A stretch of DNA of 64,000 bases, taken from positions 124,001-188,000 of the forward strand of contig JAHCJY010000004.1 of assembly GCA_026126065.1 (NCBI GenBank), given 5' to 3'. Shown in pieces: positions 17,668-26,706 of this stretch. The notes below the pieces were generated by a model. The model was given only the letters and a program-made list of their open reading frames with translations. It did no database searches and was not told the DNA's origin. Each line of letters opens with the position of its first letter. The first letter of the stretch is position 1. The position numbers and the translations under genes were made by a program. The DNA comes from Bauldia sp. GTDB lineage: Bacteria; Pseudomonadota; Alphaproteobacteria; Rhizobiales; Kaistiaceae.

Positions 17668-18001
17668 GGGCCGTGAGCAGAAACGTGCCCAAACGGCTGC
17701 AACAGGTCCTCGGCGCCGCGCCGGGCGGCCTCCAGTGGACGCATGCCGGGCGGCCTCGTCGTGATCTGAACCACCGCCAGCCGGACGCGCCGGAGACGGC
17801 AATGACGGTTCGTGGTCGCGACCCGATTGCCGGCATCGGCCCCTTCACATCGCCGATCACAACGCAATGAAATCAATTGCGCTCGACCACCGCGAAGAGG
17901 GCTTGGTCGTCGCCGCACGCTAGCCTATGGAGGATGGGGGCGCCGGGACGCTGCGGGGAGGCAGCGCAGGTCGCTTAGTTGCGGTTGGGGAGGCGGACTG
18001 C
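17668..18001. other. Intergenic leader of the glucose dehydrogenase gene
   Basis: About 330 bp without a convincing gene. A GCCGGGCGGCCTC stretch appears as two near-direct copies (around 17720 and 17747). No EcfG match, tRNA or riboswitch was recognised. The end carries the GGGGAGG ribosome site of the next gene. Confidence 0.4.
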
Positions 18002-20626
18002 ATGGTGTTGGCGGTCACGGCTGCGATCACGCTCGCGTTCGGCGTGATTCTCGGCGTCGGAGGCGTTTGGCTCTCTTCCCTCGGCGGTTCGGCTTACTAC
18101 CTCATCATCGGCATATCGCTTTCGGCGATCGGCCTTTCGCTTTGGCAGCGGCGGGCCGAGGCGCTCTGGTTCTATGCGGCCGTGGTCGCCGCGACACTCG
18201 GTTGGGCGATCTTCGAGGTCGGCCTCGACTGGTGGCCCTTGGCCGCCCGCGGCGGCGTGATCGTGCTCCTCGGCCTCTGGCTCCTCACCCCGCTGGTCAC
18301 GCGCCGGCTGAAATGGGGCACGAAGGAAGCTGTCGGCCGCACCCGGCTGGTCGTCATCGGACCCCTGGCGGTCGCGCTCGTCGCGTCGATCGCTACCGGC
18401 GTGATCGCGTTCCTGTTCGTCGACCTCCATGGCACCAAGGGGGTCCTCCCCGGCCAGGTCGCGATCATTCCCGCAAGTACCATTCCGGACGGCGACTGGC
18501 CGAGCTACGGGCGCACGCTCTCCGGGAACCGCTGGTCGCCGCTCGAGGCGATCAACACCGGCAATGTCGGGGACCTCGAAGTCGCGTGGACCTATCATAC
18601 CGGTGAGGTTCCGCAGGCGGGGAGCCCGGCGACATTCGAGGTGGGGCCGCTCAAGGTAGGAGATACGCTCTACATCTGTTCCCCGAACCAGGTGGCGATC
18701 GCACTGGACGCCGCTACCGGAGCCGAGCGCTGGCGCTACGACCCGGTCGTCGACGAGGCCGTGCTCGCCCGGCGCCAGACCTGCCAGGGCGTGGCTTATG
18801 ACGGCGGCCGAGGCAGCGGCGCCTGTGCATCCCGCATCTACCTGCCTACGGCCGACGGCCGGCTCCTGGCGCTCGACGCGTCCACCGGCACCCTCTGCTC
18901 CGACTTCGGAACCGGCGGCACGGTTGATCTGTGGCAGAGCATGCCGCACCGCAGCGACGGCGCGTATCTCCTGACGAGTCCCCCGGTCGTTGCGGGCGGC
19001 TACGTGATCCTGGGAGCCTCCGTGGCGGACCCGGAATCAGGACCGCTCCCGTCGGGCGTCGTACGGGCCTACGAGCTCTCGACCGGGCGGCTTGCCTGGA
19101 ACTTCGACGCCGGCAATCCCGACTCGATCACCCCGCGCCGGCCGGACCAGACCTTCACCGACTTCGCACCCAATATCACCGCGGCGATGAGCGTCGACGA
19201 GGCGCTCGGCTACGTCTACGTTCCGACAGGCAATGCGCCGCCGGTCCACTATGGCGCCGCACGCACCGTGCAGGCGGAGAACCTTTCCTCGGCCGTGCTG
19301 GCGCTCGATATCCGGACCGGCCGCATGATGTGGTCCTTCCAGACGGTCCACCACGATCTGTGGGACATGGGCGTCCCTGCGCAGCCGGTGCTCCTCGACA
19401 TCATGGTCCGGAACATCCGGATCCCCGTCCTCGTCCAGGCAACGAGACAGGGCGATGTCTATATGCTCGACCGCCGGACCGGGCAGGCCGTGATCCCCGT
19501 GACCGAGGAAGCAGCTCCGCAGGACGGGGTTGCCGACGGCGACTTCGTGAACCCGACGCAGCCGGCCTCGGCGCTTTCCTTCGCGCCCCGCACGCTGTCC
19601 GAGGAGGACATGTGGGGGTTGACGATGTTCGACCAGCTCGCCTGTCGCATCTGGTTCCAGTCGCTGGCCTATAACGGACGCTTCACGCCACCGTCGGTCC
19701 AGGGGACGCTCCTGTATCCCGGCAATTACGGCGTCTTCGGCTGGGGCGGCATCGCCGTCGATCCGCTCCGCCAGGTGATGATCGGATCGCCGTCCTATCT
19801 GGCGCATCGCGTTCGGATGATTCCGCGGCCGGAGCTCGAACCGCCCCCGGAGCCTGCCGCCGAAGCCGAAGAAGAGCCCGCGGAGGTGGCGGCTGGTCCC
19901 GAGGCCGAGACGCCGGCGACGCCCGAGGCGGAAGTCGCGGCAGTCGAGGAGGAGCCACCTGCGCCGCCCGAGGACCTTCGGCCGCTGTTCACGGCTGAGG
20001 TGGATCCCTTCCTTTCGGCGCTCGGCGTCCCCTGCAATGCGCCGCCCTGGGGCTACGTTGCCGGAGTCGACCTCAACTCAGGGCGTCTTGCCTGGCAGCA
20101 CGCCGCCGGCACAGTCCAGGACATCGCGCCGGTGTCGCTGCCGGTCGCGATGGGCGTCCCGACGCATGGCGGCCCGCTCGCGACGGCCGGCGGCCTCGTC
20201 TTCATCAGCGGGTCGCTCGACGATTTCATCCGCGCCTATGACGTGACAACCGGAGCGGAACTGTGGAGCGGCCGGCTGCCCGCCGGCGGCCAGGCGACGC
20301 CGATAACCTATGCCACCGCCGACGGCCGTCAGTTCGTCGTGGTGGCGGCGGGCGGCAACGGAACGCTCGGCACGACGCGTGGCGACGAGATCGTCGCCTA
20401 TGCCCTCCCGGCGTCAGCTACCATCGCGCCCGGCGCCGCATCAGAAGCCGAGCCGGCCGCCATCACTCCGGCCGAGCCGCTCCTGCCGCCGACGGCCGCC
20501 GAGCGCCCCGGCGCAAACCCGACGCGGGTTACTCCTCCCGACCCCGCGCCGCCCGCGGACGAGCCGCCCCCGGCGCCCGCCGATGCGGGTGCCGCAACGC
20601 CCGAGCCGCCGGCGCCGGCACCATAG
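18002..20626 (+). CDS. Membrane-bound PQQ dehydrogenase, glucose/quinate/shikimate family, with Pro/Ala-rich insert and tail
   Basis: An 874-residue quinoprotein that should oxidise a sugar or polyol in the periplasm and pass electrons to ubiquinone. About five membrane helices (residues 1-140) precede the eight-bladed propeller. The ATG at 18002 has a GGGGAGG site. Catalytic Asp is present in HHDLWD (D455, equivalent to E. coli Gcd Asp466). The PQQ-contact Lys (E. coli Lys493) is Arg482 here. Two unusual parts are an acidic Pro/Ala/Glu insert at about 610-657 and a C-terminal Pro/Ala tail of about 70 residues (805-874) beyond the normal end. The tail is antisense to the gene at 20398-21123. 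Substrate cannot be fixed by eye. Confidence 0.88.
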   Translation: MVLAVTAAITLAFGVILGVGGVWLSSLGGSAYYLIIGISLSAIGLSLWQRRAEALWFYAAVVAATLGWAIFEVGLDWWPLAARGGVIVLLGLWLLTPLVTRRLKWGTKEAVGRTRLVVIGPLAVALVASIATGVIAFLFVDLHGTKGVLPGQVAIIPASTIPDGDWPSYGRTLSGNRWSPLEAINTGNVGDLEVAWTYHTGEVPQAGSPATFEVGPLKVGDTLYICSPNQVAIALDAATGAERWRYDPVVDEAVLARRQTCQGVAYDGGRGSGACASRIYLPTADGRLLALDASTGTLCSDFGTGGTVDLWQSMPHRSDGAYLLTSPPVVAGGYVILGASVADPESGPLPSGVVRAYELSTGRLAWNFDAGNPDSITPRRPDQTFTDFAPNITAAMSVDEALGYVYVPTGNAPPVHYGAARTVQAENLSSAVLALDIRTGRMMWSFQTVHHDLWDMGVPAQPVLLDIMVRNIRIPVLVQATRQGDVYMLDRRTGQAVIPVTEEAAPQDGVADGDFVNPTQPASALSFAPRTLSEEDMWGLTMFDQLACRIWFQSLAYNGRFTPPSVQGTLLYPGNYGVFGWGGIAVDPLRQVMIGSPSYLAHRVRMIPRPELEPPPEPAAEAEEEPAEVAAGPEAETPATPEAEVAAVEEEPPAPPEDLRPLFTAEVDPFLSALGVPCNAPPWGYVAGVDLNSGRLAWQHAAGTVQDIAPVSLPVAMGVPTHGGPLATAGGLVFISGSLDDFIRAYDVTTGAELWSGRLPAGGQATPITYATADGRQFVVVAAGGNGTLGTTRGDEIVAYALPASATIAPGAASEAEPAAITPAEPLLPPTAAERPGANPTRVTPPDPAPPADEPPPAPADAGAATPEPPAPAP

Positions 20627-21123
20627 CCTTCCGTTTCATCGCCGGCGGCGATGGGCGGGACCGCCTCGGCGGGAATATCAGGGACGGCCGCGCCGGAATC
20701 GGTGGCAAACACCATCGACGGTAAGCCTGCCGCCCGCGGGTTCGAGCGGCGGCCCGGCGACGGCGCGAACAGCGCTGCGAGCGGCGGGTCGATAGCCAGC
20801 AGTTCCACGGCCAGGTCGGCCCGGATGGCGGCACCCGCGGAGGTCGGTCGCGCTCCGACGAGCCGCGCCACGCGCTCGGCCAGGCCGCGGCGATCCTCAT
20901 CGGACGCGCCGGCGACAAGGCGCCGGGTCCGGTCGACGAGAAACTCGGCCCAGGCCCGGTCGGTACGCGAGACGGCGCGATCGAGCGCGAGGAGGAGTTC
21001 GAGCGCGTCGGCACTCTCCTGCCCGCGCGGCAAGGCGCGTTCGAGCCGGCGGACATCGCCGAAGCGGACCCGGTTGTCGCGGAGGGCGGTGGCGACGCAG
21101 GCGGTGAGCGGCTGCAGATCCAT
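20398..21123 (-). CDS. Unknown protein with helical N-terminus and Gly/Ala-rich tail
   Basis: A 241-residue protein with a good start (ATG 21123 preceded by AAGGAGG at suitable spacing). The first 120 residues look like a compact helical domain rich in Leu, Arg and Asp (FGDVRRLERAL, LLLALDRAVSRTDRAWAEFL); no family is recognised. Residues from about 165 on are low-complexity Gly, Ala and Ser. The last 229 bp overlap, tail to tail, the Pro/Ala tail of the quinoprotein gene on the other strand. The N-terminal part is credible as a gene. The tail may simply be what the antisense strand of a Pro/Ala-rich region encodes. Confidence 0.6.
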   Translation of the reverse strand: MDLQPLTACVATALRDNRVRFGDVRRLERALPRGQESADALELLLALDRAVSRTDRAWAEFLVDRTRRLVAGASDEDRRGLAERVARLVGARPTSAGAAIRADLAVELLAIDPPLAALFAPSPGRRSNPRAAGLPSMVFATDSGAAVPDIPAEAVPPIAAGDETEGYGAGAGGSGVAAPASAGAGGGSSAGGAGSGGVTRVGFAPGRSAAVGGRSGSAGVMAAGSASDAAPGAMVADAGRA

Positions 21124-21449
21124 CGAAGACCTCCTTGGTGCGTGCGCGGCTGTCCGCTCGCGAAGGAGGCCTCCTCCGCGGTGCGTTGCGCCTGCTCTGT
21201 GGTGACGATGGGAATGGTCCCACGGGACCGCGTTCGGGTCAACGGGAACGCGGGGCGAACCGATCTGGACCACGTCCGGATTCAGCTGCAAGAACAGATG
21301 CTTGGCATGGCCCAGATAGCGCTCGCTTATGGCTAACGGGCGGTAACCATAGGTCGACGCACAGCCTGGCGGTGTGGCCCGAACGGAAGAGGGCGGCGGG
21401 AGATCCGCGGCCCTCTTCTGTCATTGCAGCGGGTGCGCTACAGCGCCTG
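21124..21449. other. Intergenic region upstream of the unknown gene
   Basis: About 325 bp between two minus-strand genes. It holds the ribosome site of the 241-residue protein, a short GGAGGCCTCC palindrome near 21166 and the hairpin at 21386-21418. No other gene or promoter consensus was recognised. Confidence 0.4.
21386..21418 (-). terminator. Hairpin terminator after the outer-membrane protein gene
   Basis: GAAGAGGGC / GCCCTCTTC arms (9 bp), extended by four inner pairs after one mismatch, loop GAGAT. It lies 32 bp after the stop of the 21450-22004 gene on the minus strand. Confidence 0.6.
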
Positions 21450-22004
21450 CTAGCGACCGAAGTGCCAGACGAGCCCACCGGTCAGCGAAGCGTAACTCGG
21501 AACGAGGCCCCCGCCGAACTCCCAATACCCCATGGCTTCACCGCGGACGCTCAGATGGTTGCCCATCGCGACCTCAACGCCGCCACCAGCGACAACGGAC
21601 CAGGCACCCGGCTCCCAGCCGATGCCGGCCAGTCCATAGGCGAGGACTCGCTCGCCAAGCAATACGCCCGTCCGGGCAACACCGAAGACTTCAAACACCG
21701 GGGCCGGGAAGTAGTAGACGCCGGCCTGGAGTTCGACGGCAACCACAAGCCGCTCGCCGATCGTAAAGCCCTTGCCGACGATGCCCGCTGCTCGGCCGGA
21801 GTAGAACTGGACGGGGTCGAGTTCCAACCACACGCCGCCGACCGCACCGGCGTAGAACCGGCTCCAATCAAAGGCGGGCGCCGGTGGGGCAGCGACCGGC
21901 ACGACCACCGTCGTCGGAACGGTGATCGGCATCACATCCGCCGCATTGGCGCCGGTTGCCGCCACGGTAGCGCCAACGGCAATCGCTGCAAAAAACGACT
22001 TCAT
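21450..22004 (-). CDS. Outer-membrane beta-barrel protein (Omp25/porin-like)
   Basis: A 184-residue protein with a signal peptide (ending GANAADV) and alternating hydrophobic strands that end in an aromatic C-terminal signature (GGLVWHFGR), as in small Hyphomicrobiales outer-membrane proteins. The repeated pattern of Gly-rich strands (RFYAGAVGGVWLEL, LAYGLAGIGWEPG) fits an eight-stranded barrel. It stands alone, with its own hairpin terminator downstream. No ligand can be inferred. Confidence 0.75.
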   Translation of the reverse strand: MKSFFAAIAVGATVAATGANAADVMPITVPTTVVVPVAAPPAPAFDWSRFYAGAVGGVWLELDPVQFYSGRAAGIVGKGFTIGERLVVAVELQAGVYYFPAPVFEVFGVARTGVLLGERVLAYGLAGIGWEPGAWSVVAGGGVEVAMGNHLSVRGEAMGYWEFGGGLVPSYASLTGGLVWHFGR

Positions 22005-22256
22005 TCAAGTGGCCCCCAGTTTTGATTGTCAAACCGATAGGGACATGCACTTGGCGGTACAAGGACGATAGTCGGCGCAACGTCCAAGTTTTCTTAGGTG
22101 TGGCCCGGATGCCGCTCTCGAGATTGTGCGGGGCGACTCTCGTCCGCTCGGGCATCTGACGGGCTCCGCGCAGACGGCCCCTCAGACAAGGAACTGCAAG
22201 GTGGCCGTGAAACCGCTATACGGCTGCGACCCGATCTTCCGCTCCCGCACGATGGC

Positions 22257-23876
22257 ATGACAGAAGCAGCAGACCTCTCTACCCCCGCAACGAATAACGC
22301 CGCGCCGGCCTACGCCTCGCGGCGGACGTTCGCGATCATCTCGCATCCCGACGCGGGCAAGACGACGCTGACGGAGCAACTCCTCCTCGCCGGCGGCGCG
22401 ATCCACCTTGCGGGTCGCATCCGGTCCAAGGGCGGCGGGCGCGCCACGCGGTCGGACTGGATGGAGATCGAGCAGAAGCGCGGCATCTCGGTCACGAGTT
22501 CGGTGATGACGTTCGAGCGCGGGCCCATCACCTACAACCTCCTCGACACGCCCGGCCACGCCGACTTCTCGGAGGACACCTACCGGACACTCACCGCCGT
22601 CGATTCGGCGGTCATGGTGCTCGACGCCGCAAAGGGCATCGAAAGCCAGACGCGCAAGCTGTTCGAGGTGTGCCGGCTCCGCGACATTCCCATCATCACC
22701 TTCATCAACAAGGTCGATCGCGAGGGCCTCGACCCGCTCGCGCTGATGGACGAGATCGCCGACACGCTGGCCCTCGATGTCACGCCCGTAACCTGGCCCA
22801 TCGGCATGGGCGTCGACTATCGCGGATTCCTAGATCTCATCCGTGGCCGGATGGTCCTGCCGGACGGGTCCGAGGGACCCCTCGCCTTCCGCGAGCCCGA
22901 GGACATCGTGCTGCCGCCCGAGCTCGCCGCCGATCCGATCTTCGTCCAGGCGGTCGAAGGCCTGACGCTCGCCCGCGCCGCGCTGCCGCGGTTCGACATC
23001 GAGGCGTTCCGGGCCGGAATGCTGACGCCGGTCTTCTTCGGGTCGGCACTGAAGGGCCTCGGCGTGCCCGAACTCCTGGACGGCATCGCGACCTGGTCGC
23101 CGCCACCGCAACCGCAACCGGCCGAACCTGCCCCGATCCGCCCTGACCAGAACGAGGTGACCGGCTTCGTGTTCAAGGTCCAGGCGAACATGGACCCCAA
23201 TCACCGCGACCGCGTGGCGTTCATGCGGCTGTGCTCCGGCACGTTCCGGCGCGGCATGAAGCTGCGCCACGTGCGGACCGGCAAGGACATCACGATCGCC
23301 AACCCCGTCCTGTTCATGGCGCGCGACCGTGAGACGGCGGACGAGGCGGTCGCCGGCGATATCGTGGGCGTGCCCAATCACGGGACCCTGAGCGTCGGCG
23401 ACACGCTGACCGAGCGTTCGACGGTCAGCTTCACCGGAATCCCGGACTTCGCGCCGGAAATCCTGCGCAGGGTGCGGCCGGTGGACGTGATGCGGTCCAA
23501 GCAGCTGTCGAACGGCCTCCACGACCTCGCCGAGGAAGGCGTCGCCCAGATGTTCAAACCCCACATCGGCAACGCCTGGATCGTCGGCGTCATCGGCGAC
23601 CTGCAGCTCGAGGTGCTCTCGTCGCGGCTCGCCAATGAGTACGGCACCGAGATCACGATGGAGCCTTCGGGAGCCGATTCCGCCCGCTGGGTGGCCTCCG
23701 AGGATGCGATGAAACTCAAGGCCTTCGTGGCGGCGAACCGCTCTTCGGTCGCCGAAGACCGCGCTGGCGCGCCGGTCTATCTCGCGCCGAACCGCTGGAC
23801 GCTCGATCGAACGCAGAAGGACTGGCCCGACATCCGCTTCCTGACCACCCGCGAGCGCGCCCACACACTCGCCTAG
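22257..23876 (+). CDS. prfC: Peptide chain release factor 3
   Basis: The translational GTPase that recycles RF1 and RF2 after termination. The 539 residues show G1 (SHPDAGKTT), the switch region KRGISVTSSVM, G3 (DTPGHADFSEDTYR) and G4 (NKVDR), followed by the RF3-type C-terminal domains; DFSEDTYR separates RF3 from EF-G. The start at ATG 22257 is chosen because the in-frame extension lacks conservation. The gene stands alone and is followed by a hairpin. Confidence 0.96.
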   Translation: MTEAADLSTPATNNAAPAYASRRTFAIISHPDAGKTTLTEQLLLAGGAIHLAGRIRSKGGGRATRSDWMEIEQKRGISVTSSVMTFERGPITYNLLDTPGHADFSEDTYRTLTAVDSAVMVLDAAKGIESQTRKLFEVCRLRDIPIITFINKVDREGLDPLALMDEIADTLALDVTPVTWPIGMGVDYRGFLDLIRGRMVLPDGSEGPLAFREPEDIVLPPELAADPIFVQAVEGLTLARAALPRFDIEAFRAGMLTPVFFGSALKGLGVPELLDGIATWSPPPQPQPAEPAPIRPDQNEVTGFVFKVQANMDPNHRDRVAFMRLCSGTFRRGMKLRHVRTGKDITIANPVLFMARDRETADEAVAGDIVGVPNHGTLSVGDTLTERSTVSFTGIPDFAPEILRRVRPVDVMRSKQLSNGLHDLAEEGVAQMFKPHIGNAWIVGVIGDLQLEVLSSRLANEYGTEITMEPSGADSARWVASEDAMKLKAFVAANRSSVAEDRAGAPVYLAPNRWTLDRTQKDWPDIRFLTTRERAHTLA

Positions 23877-23885
23877 AAGCGACGA

Positions 23886-23912
23886 CGCCGGGTCCGATGG
23901 CCGGACCCGGCG
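23886..23912. terminator. Bidirectional hairpin after prfC
   Basis: An 11-bp perfect stem (CGCCGGGTCCG / CGGACCCGGCG) with loop ATGGC between the convergent prfC and osmC-like genes. No clear T run follows, so efficiency is uncertain. Confidence 0.6.
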
Positions 23913-23937
23913 CCATCCGCGGGCGACGGACGCGAAG

Positions 23938-24360
23938 CTAGGCGAGCTTGGCCGCAAGCGTGATCGGCACGGCGCGCAGCGCCGTCGAGACCGGGCACGC
24001 GCTCTTGGTGCCTTCGGCGATGCGCTGGAAATCCGCATCCGAAACGCCGGGAACGCTGGCGACGGTGTCGAGGTGGATGCCGGAGATCACGAAGCCGCCG
24101 CCGTCCTTCGGCTCGACGGTCACTTTCGCTGTCGTGCTGATCTCGTCCGGCGAGAAGCCCGCGCCACCGAGGTCGCCCGAGAGCGCCATCGAGAAGCAGC
24201 CGGCGATCGCCGCACCGATCAGCTCTTCCGGGTTGGTGCCCTTCCCGGCCTCGAAGCGCGACGCAAAGGTGAAGGGGCCGTCATAATCCGCGAACTTCAT
24301 GTGGCCGTTGCCCTTGGCCAGGGATCCCTGCCAGTTGGCCTGGGCGGTACGCGTTGGCAT
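23938..24360 (-). CDS. OsmC-family organic hydroperoxide reductase
   Basis: A 140-residue thiol peroxidase of the OsmC/Ohr family that removes organic peroxides. The two redox cysteines are Cys55 (IAGCFSMAL) and Cys122 (SACPVSTAL), and NPEELIGAA is the expected active-site stretch. The N-terminus (TRTAQANWQGSLAKGNG) fits the family, so the start at 24360 is trusted, even though it lies 80 bp inside the 3' end of the diguanylate cyclase gene on the same strand. Confidence 0.9.
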   Translation of the reverse strand: MPTRTAQANWQGSLAKGNGHMKFADYDGPFTFASRFEAGKGTNPEELIGAAIAGCFSMALSGDLGGAGFSPDEISTTAKVTVEPKDGGGFVISGIHLDTVASVPGVSDADFQRIAEGTKSACPVSTALRAVPITLAAKLA

Positions 24361-25525
24361 TCACTGTCTCCTTGTTGGCGAACCGGTCTATCGTGGTCCG
24401 GACGACGCGATCGCGGCCGTCACGCTTTGCGGCATACAACGCATCGTCCGCAACGCTGAGCACGCTGTCGAAGCTATAGCCGGCGTCATCCACAAAGACG
24501 ACACCGGCGCTGACACTGCAGGCAACCTCGCCTTCGCCGGAGAGGATCGTCTCCGATGCGAACGACCGGCGAATCCGCTCCGCAATAGCCCCGGCGTCCG
24601 CCTCCGTCACCCGGGGCAGGACGAGCGCGAACTCCTCCCCGCCGACACGGGCCGCGGTGTCGCCCGGACGCCGGCCGCGATCGAGGACGGCGCCGAACCG
24701 GCGGATGACGTCGTCGCCGACGGCATGACCATGGCGATCGTTGATCCGCTTGAAGCGGTCGATGTCGAAGACGATCACGCCGGTATCGCGGGGGACGGGC
24801 CGTCCATCATGGCGGTCGAAGAGGGCCCTCCGGTTGAGGAGGCCGGTCAAGGCATCGGTCAACGCGTCACGGCGATGGGCGCGGGCAAGGCGCCACTGGT
24901 TGAGCGAAAGCGACAGGGCGCCGACGCCGGTGAGGCCGATCGCGTACACGAACAGGCTGATGTCCTCCGCCCAGTTCTTCGGCGCGGCGCCCCGGATGAG
25001 CTCCCCCTCCGAGACGAGCACAGCCGCGCAGAGGGCAAAGGCGAGCGACGTCGCCGCATAGAGCACCGTCATGCCGATGATCGGAATCGGGGCCTCTTCG
25101 CGGCAGGACCAGTAGATCAGCAGCGTGCGCGCGAGGAAGAACGAGGCCGTGGCATTCGCGACGATCATGCCGAGGCCGTCATAGCCGGCAGCAAAGCTTC
25201 CGAGCACCGACACGCCCCCAATCCCCCCGAGGACGAGGATCTCCGACCGGGGGACGCCTGTACCGCGGTACTGATAGGCGGCCAGGAGGACCGTCAGGAA
25301 CGCTATCACGAGGGTGCCGAACGCAAATGCCCCGAGCAGCAGCGACGGCCAGGTCACGTAGGCGCCATAGGCGAAGGCGTTTGTGACGATGAGGAGAACT
25401 GCAAACGTCCAGGTGAGCGTGAAACGCTCATGCCGTGCCGAAAGCCAGCTCGCGAAGAAGGTCACGGCGAGGCTCAGGCCGCAGAAGCCGATCGCCAGCA
25501 GGAGTGAACTGTCGTCGATGGACAT
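24281..25525 (-). CDS. Membrane diguanylate cyclase (GGDEF)
   Basis: A 414-residue enzyme making cyclic di-GMP. Seven or so membrane helices (about residues 5-215) form the sensor part, and a GGDEF domain follows with the active motif GGEEF. An RPGD inhibitory site lies five residues before it, so product feedback is likely. FDIDRFKRINDRHGHAVGD carries the metal-binding Asp. The start is ATG 25525. The last 26 codons run past the start of the OsmC gene (80-bp same-strand overlap), so the two genes are probably co-transcribed. Confidence 0.9.
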   Translation of the reverse strand: MSIDDSSLLLAIGFCGLSLAVTFFASWLSARHERFTLTWTFAVLLIVTNAFAYGAYVTWPSLLLGAFAFGTLVIAFLTVLLAAYQYRGTGVPRSEILVLGGIGGVSVLGSFAAGYDGLGMIVANATASFFLARTLLIYWSCREEAPIPIIGMTVLYAATSLAFALCAAVLVSEGELIRGAAPKNWAEDISLFVYAIGLTGVGALSLSLNQWRLARAHRRDALTDALTGLLNRRALFDRHDGRPVPRDTGVIVFDIDRFKRINDRHGHAVGDDVIRRFGAVLDRGRRPGDTAARVGGEEFALVLPRVTEADAGAIAERIRRSFASETILSGEGEVACSVSAGVVFVDDAGYSFDSVLSVADDALYAAKRDGRDRVVRTTIDRFANKETVNANAYRPGQLAGIPGQGQRPHEVRGL

Positions 25526-25747
25526 GGCGCGATCCGGCCGTGGCGTGCTTTCCCACCCCGCCGCGGCCCAGGGTAATCCGTTCCTCGGAGTATCCAAAGG
25601 CTTATGCGGCTCCCGGAACCCGAGCCATTTCTCTCCAGCGTGGAAGATGCCGCAGCGCGCCCCGTATCCGGCGCCAACGCACCTGCGCCTGCCGCCGGTG
25701 GGCAACGGGTGGCTCTGGCAGTAGCCTCGGGATCGTTGTCCTGGATG

Positions 25748-26683
25748 CTATGCCGTCGCGAGCAGATGACGGATCGTCCGGGATAGCAGGGACGGATGCG
25801 CCAGAACGTCACCGCGCGACAGGTTGGCGTAGGCCGGCGGCGTCATGCTGTTGTGGAGGCCGAGTATCGCCGTGCCGGAGTTGAGGGCAGCTTCCACGGG
25901 GATGTCCTCGCTGAACCAGAAGTCGCGGTAGATCCTGGTCCGGTCGTCGTCCGGGGCCCTGGCATGGGCGAGTTCGGGGTAAAAGCCCTTCCTGTCGAGA
26001 AAGAGCCAGTGCCGCGCCGCGCTCCGCTGGCTGAGCTCGAACTCCAGCCGCCGCGGCAACCGGCGCAGCAATGACCCCCGCGTGCCGGGCGGCGGCTTCG
26101 TCGCCGCGATCCGATCCCATAGCCACCTGCCGGGCGCGGCACTCCTGACGATCCGTCGGTGTGCCGTCCGCTGATGGAGCGCTGCCCGGGCTTCGTCGAG
26201 GGGCAGGTTGCCGAGGAAGTTCCAAGTCACGTCGGCGAGGGACACGTCACCATTCGCGACCAGGGCAAGCCGCCGCTGGATATGCTCAAGCCACAGTTGA
26301 AGTATCGGAGCGCCGCGCCGGCCGCCGACGACCGAGATGTTGCCGCCGAAGCAGAACATCTGCGTCCGATCGAGCGTGCGGAGGACTGGCGCGATGTCGC
26401 GCACGACCAGCGTGTCCATGTCGAGGAACAGGCCGCCATGGCGAAGAAGGACGGCGATCATCACAGCGTCTTTCTGGAGCGGCAGCGAGAGGCGTTTCAG
26501 GGTCGGCATGTCGAGCGTGCCGGGCTGGACGTAGTCGTCCACATTGGCGTAGTCGAGCGTGATCACCTCGCTGTCGGCGAGTCCGCGCCGCCAGGTTTCG
26601 CGACAGAGCTGGAGGTAGGGGAGAACGGCGCCGCGCGGCTCCCAGAAGGTGAATATCGGTGGCCTCGCGCAGACGATCGACAT
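25748..26683 (-). CDS. Glycosyltransferase with DXD motif (capsule-synthesis type)
   Basis: A 311-residue cytoplasmic sugar transferase. The N-terminal part (IFTFWEPRGAVLPYLQLC, then LLRHGGLFLDMDTLV with the DMD metal motif near residue 95) matches the GT32/capsular-synthesis group that binds nucleotide sugars. The C-terminal part ends with a typical NSMTPP segment. The start at 26683 has an AGGAG site. It follows the SMR gene by 23 bp and may share its transcript. The glycan it modifies is unknown; the region has no other polysaccharide genes. Confidence 0.8.
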   Translation of the reverse strand: MSIVCARPPIFTFWEPRGAVLPYLQLCRETWRRGLADSEVITLDYANVDDYVQPGTLDMPTLKRLSLPLQKDAVMIAVLLRHGGLFLDMDTLVVRDIAPVLRTLDRTQMFCFGGNISVVGGRRGAPILQLWLEHIQRRLALVANGDVSLADVTWNFLGNLPLDEARAALHQRTAHRRIVRSAAPGRWLWDRIAATKPPPGTRGSLLRRLPRRLEFELSQRSAARHWLFLDRKGFYPELAHARAPDDDRTRIYRDFWFSEDIPVEAALNSGTAILGLHNSMTPPAYANLSRGDVLAHPSLLSRTIRHLLATA

Positions 26684-26706
26684 TTCTTGCTCCTGAGGCC
26701 GGTCGT

